DNA from: Streptococcus pseudoporcinus LQ 940-04
GTDB lineage: Bacteria; Bacillota; Bacilli; Lactobacillales; Streptococcaceae
Length of the DNA: 64,000 nt
Direction: 5' to 3'
Assembly: GCF_000188035.1 (NCBI RefSeq)
Contig: NZ_AEUY02000003.1
Location: 1 to 64,000 of the forward strand
Part shown: piece after piece, positions 60,926 to 64,000 of the stretch
Layout: each line of letters begins with the position of its first letter
Numbering within the stretch: position 1 is the stretch's first letter
Program-made: the position numbers and the translations under genes
The notes under the pieces: model-generated
What the model saw: the letters and a program-made list of their open reading frames with translations, nothing else
What the model was told of the DNA's origin: nothing
The model's database searches: none

Positions 60926-61420
60926 ATGGAATTAACAGTAGGTGAACTTATTGGGAATTTTATCCTAGTATCAGGTTCAGTACTTGTTTTGTATCTCCTT
61001 ATCAAAAAGTTTGCGTGGGGAGCTATTAGCGGTATCTTAGAAGAACGTTCTGTAAAGATTGCTACTGATATCGATAAAGCAGAGGAAGCTCGTCAAAGTG
61101 CTGAAACATTAGCTCAAAAACGCGAATTAGAATTAGCTGGAGCAAAACAAGAAGCAAGTCAAATCATTACAGATGCTAAGGAATTAGGTCAAGTAAAAGG
61201 TGATCAAATCATTGCAGATGCATCTGAAGAAGCAAGCCGCTTAAAAACACAAGCCGAAGCTGACATTCAACAAAGTAAAACGGATGCCATTGCAAGTGTA
61301 AAAGCAGAGATGTCAGATTTATCAGTTCTTTTAGCTGAAAAAATCATGGGCTCAAACCTTGATAAGGACGCTCAAAGTCAGCTTATTGATACATATCTCG
61401 ATGAGTTAGGAGATGCCTAA
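60926..61420 (+). CDS. atpF: F0F1 ATP synthase subunit b
   Basis: A 164-residue stalk subunit: one N-terminal membrane helix (about 8-28) and a long charged coiled coil ([26 protein letters not shown]). It links the membrane part to F1. AAAGGAG lies upstream of the ATG, and the stop overlaps the atpH ATG by one base. Confidence 0.95.
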   Translation: MELTVGELIGNFILVSGSVLVLYLLIKKFAWGAISGILEERSVKIATDIDKAEEARQSAETLAQKRELELAGAKQEASQIITDAKELGQVKGDQIIADASEEASRLKTQAEADIQQSKTDAIASVKAEMSDLSVLLAEKIMGSNLDKDAQSQLIDTYLDELGDA

Positions 61421-61956
61421 TGACCAAAAAAGAACAGGCGCTTGTTGCACAGTACGCTAAAAGCCTTGTTGAGGTGGCTGTTGAGCACGAATATATCGAA
61501 GACGTTAAAAATAATATTTTAACCTTAATGACAGTTTTTGAGTCAACAGAACTTAATAGAAGCTTATCAAGTTTAGCTGTTCCGCAAGCTGAAAAGACGC
61601 AGTTAGTTAGGTTATTAAAGGATACTAGTTCAGTATATATCAACAATTTACTTGAACTAATTATCTTAAACCAGAGAGAAGCGTTTCTATTTGAGATTCT
61701 TAACTCTGCACTGAGAGAAATAGAACAAGTAACAAATGAATATGATGTTAAAGTCATATCAACAGTTCCTTTAAATGAGGAACAAAAATCTCGTGTCAAA
61801 TCGCTTGTTACAAAGAAATTTGGTTTACAGACAGGTCGATTAGAAGAAATAATTGATGAATCCCTCATTGGTGGCTTTATTATCCAAGTTAATAATAAAG
61901 TTATTGATACTAGTATTCAGCAACAATTGCACGAATTTAAAATGAAATTAATATAG
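61420..61956 (+). CDS. atpH: F0F1 ATP synthase subunit delta
   Basis: A 178-residue soluble subunit that joins the stalk to the top of F1. The N-terminal six-helix domain starts ALVAQYAKSLVEVAVEH, and the C-terminal motif is IDESLIGGFIIQVNNKVIDTS. It overlaps atpF by one base. Confidence 0.95.
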   Translation: MTKKEQALVAQYAKSLVEVAVEHEYIEDVKNNILTLMTVFESTELNRSLSSLAVPQAEKTQLVRLLKDTSSVYINNLLELIILNQREAFLFEILNSALREIEQVTNEYDVKVISTVPLNEEQKSRVKSLVTKKFGLQTGRLEEIIDESLIGGFIIQVNNKVIDTSIQQQLHEFKMKLI

Positions 61957-61968
61957 AAAGTGGTGTGA

Positions 61969-63477
<1,509 letters not shown>

Positions 63478-63492
63478 GGAAGGGATGTAAGT

Positions 63493-64000
63493 ATGGCAGG
63501 CTCTCTAAGTGAAATTAAAGCAAAGATTAATTCAACTGAGAAAACAAGTAAAATTACAAGTGCCATGCGGATGGTTTCTTCAGCAAAATTGGTCAAATCA
63601 GAACAAGCTGCGCGTGATTTTCAAATTTATTCATCAAAAATTCGTCAAATAACAACAGATTTTTTAAAGGCAGAATTAACTGGTGGAGGTTCCAATAACC
63701 CAATGTTGGTTTCCCGACCAGTTAAAAAAACGGGTTATATTGTCATTACCTCAGATAAAGGGTTAGTTGGTGGCTATAATTCTAAAATTTTAAAATCTAT
63801 TATGGAGATGGTTGAAGAATACCATCAGGACGGTGATTATTCAATCATTTCGATTGGAAGTGTTGGTTCAGATTTTTTCAAAGCCAGAGGGATGAATGTC
63901 TCTTTTGAACTTCGTGGCTTAGCTGATCAGCCAACATTTGAAGAAGTATCTAAGATTATTTCACAATCTGTAGATATGTTTCAGCATGAAATTTTTGATG
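63493..64000 (+). CDS. atpG: F0F1 ATP synthase subunit gamma (cut by window end)
   Basis: The first 169 codons of the central rotor shaft: [21 protein letters not shown], then [19 protein letters not shown], the conserved N-terminal coiled-coil helix, and later [18 protein letters not shown]. The gene runs past the window edge. GAAGGGATG lies before the ATG, 15 bases after the atpA stop. The order E-B-F-H-A-G is the streptococcal operon order; atpD and atpC should follow. Confidence 0.95.
   Translation, partial: MAGSLSEIKAKINSTEKTSKITSAMRMVSSAKLVKSEQAARDFQIYSSKIRQITTDFLKAELTGGGSNNPMLVSRPVKKTGYIVITSDKGLVGGYNSKILKSIMEMVEEYHQDGDYSIISIGSVGSDFFKARGMNVSFELRGLADQPTFEEVSKIISQSVDMFQHEIFD

Overview
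The window is a 64 kb piece of a low-GC Firmicute chromosome, and the gene content points to Streptococcus, most likely the pyogenic group. The evidence is the gene order (rapZ-yvcK-whiA, rplS-tRNA-Arg-rodA-gyrB-ezrA-serB-eno, atpEBFHAG), a C69 dipeptidase starting MSCTT, an AdcA with a fused ZinT domain next to an AdcR box, a preQ1-II riboswitch before queT, and a SpyA-like ADP-ribosyltransferase. I cannot fix the species. The glgBCDA operon and the missing streptolysin S cluster between eno and queT argue against S. pyogenes itself. Most of the window is ordinary core genome.

Layout. 0-9.4 kb: the left end of an IS3-family element, a membrane protein, a phosphoesterase, a HAD phosphatase, fbp, a frameshifted queG, prfB with its programmed +1 frameshift, and ftsEX. 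9.4-21 kb: hydrolases, dinG, an aminotransferase with asnS, a DUF1003 protein, rapZ-yvcK-whiA and pepD. 21-31 kb is the accessory part: a secreted SpyA-like toxin gene, the zinc-binding protein adcA, then a GntR/agaS/lacD/GntR/mannose-family PTS module, probably for galactosamine or N-acetylgalactosamine. 31-37 kb: a cysteine-free L31 gene (rpmE2), nrnA, a GNAT gene, a GST, flavodoxin, chorismate mutase overlapping a ClC protein, rplS, and a decayed acetyltransferase. 37-48 kb: a TIM-barrel protein, tRNA-Arg(CCT), rodA, HAD, gyrB, ezrA, serB, a decayed VOC gene, a frameshifted DUF1694 gene, eno, and queT under a preQ1-II riboswitch. 48-64 kb: ligA, a lipid kinase, pulA, the glycogen operon glgBCDA, and the F-type ATP synthase operon, cut off inside atpG.

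The main observation not explained by known genes is a family of three divergent intergenic elements of about 240-270 bp (8490-8762, 21085-21340, and about 47505-47742 on the minus strand). They share short conserved blocks and hairpins. The stem bases change in compensating pairs between copies, which suggests a structured RNA or a structured mobile repeat. Other points of interest: a probable AdcR site at the promoter of the cysteine-free L31 gene, matching the arrangement at adcA; loss of queG by one base while the preQ1 uptake gene and its riboswitch look intact; a second one-base loss in an A-run in the DUF1694 gene; and several heavily decayed genes in the spacers.
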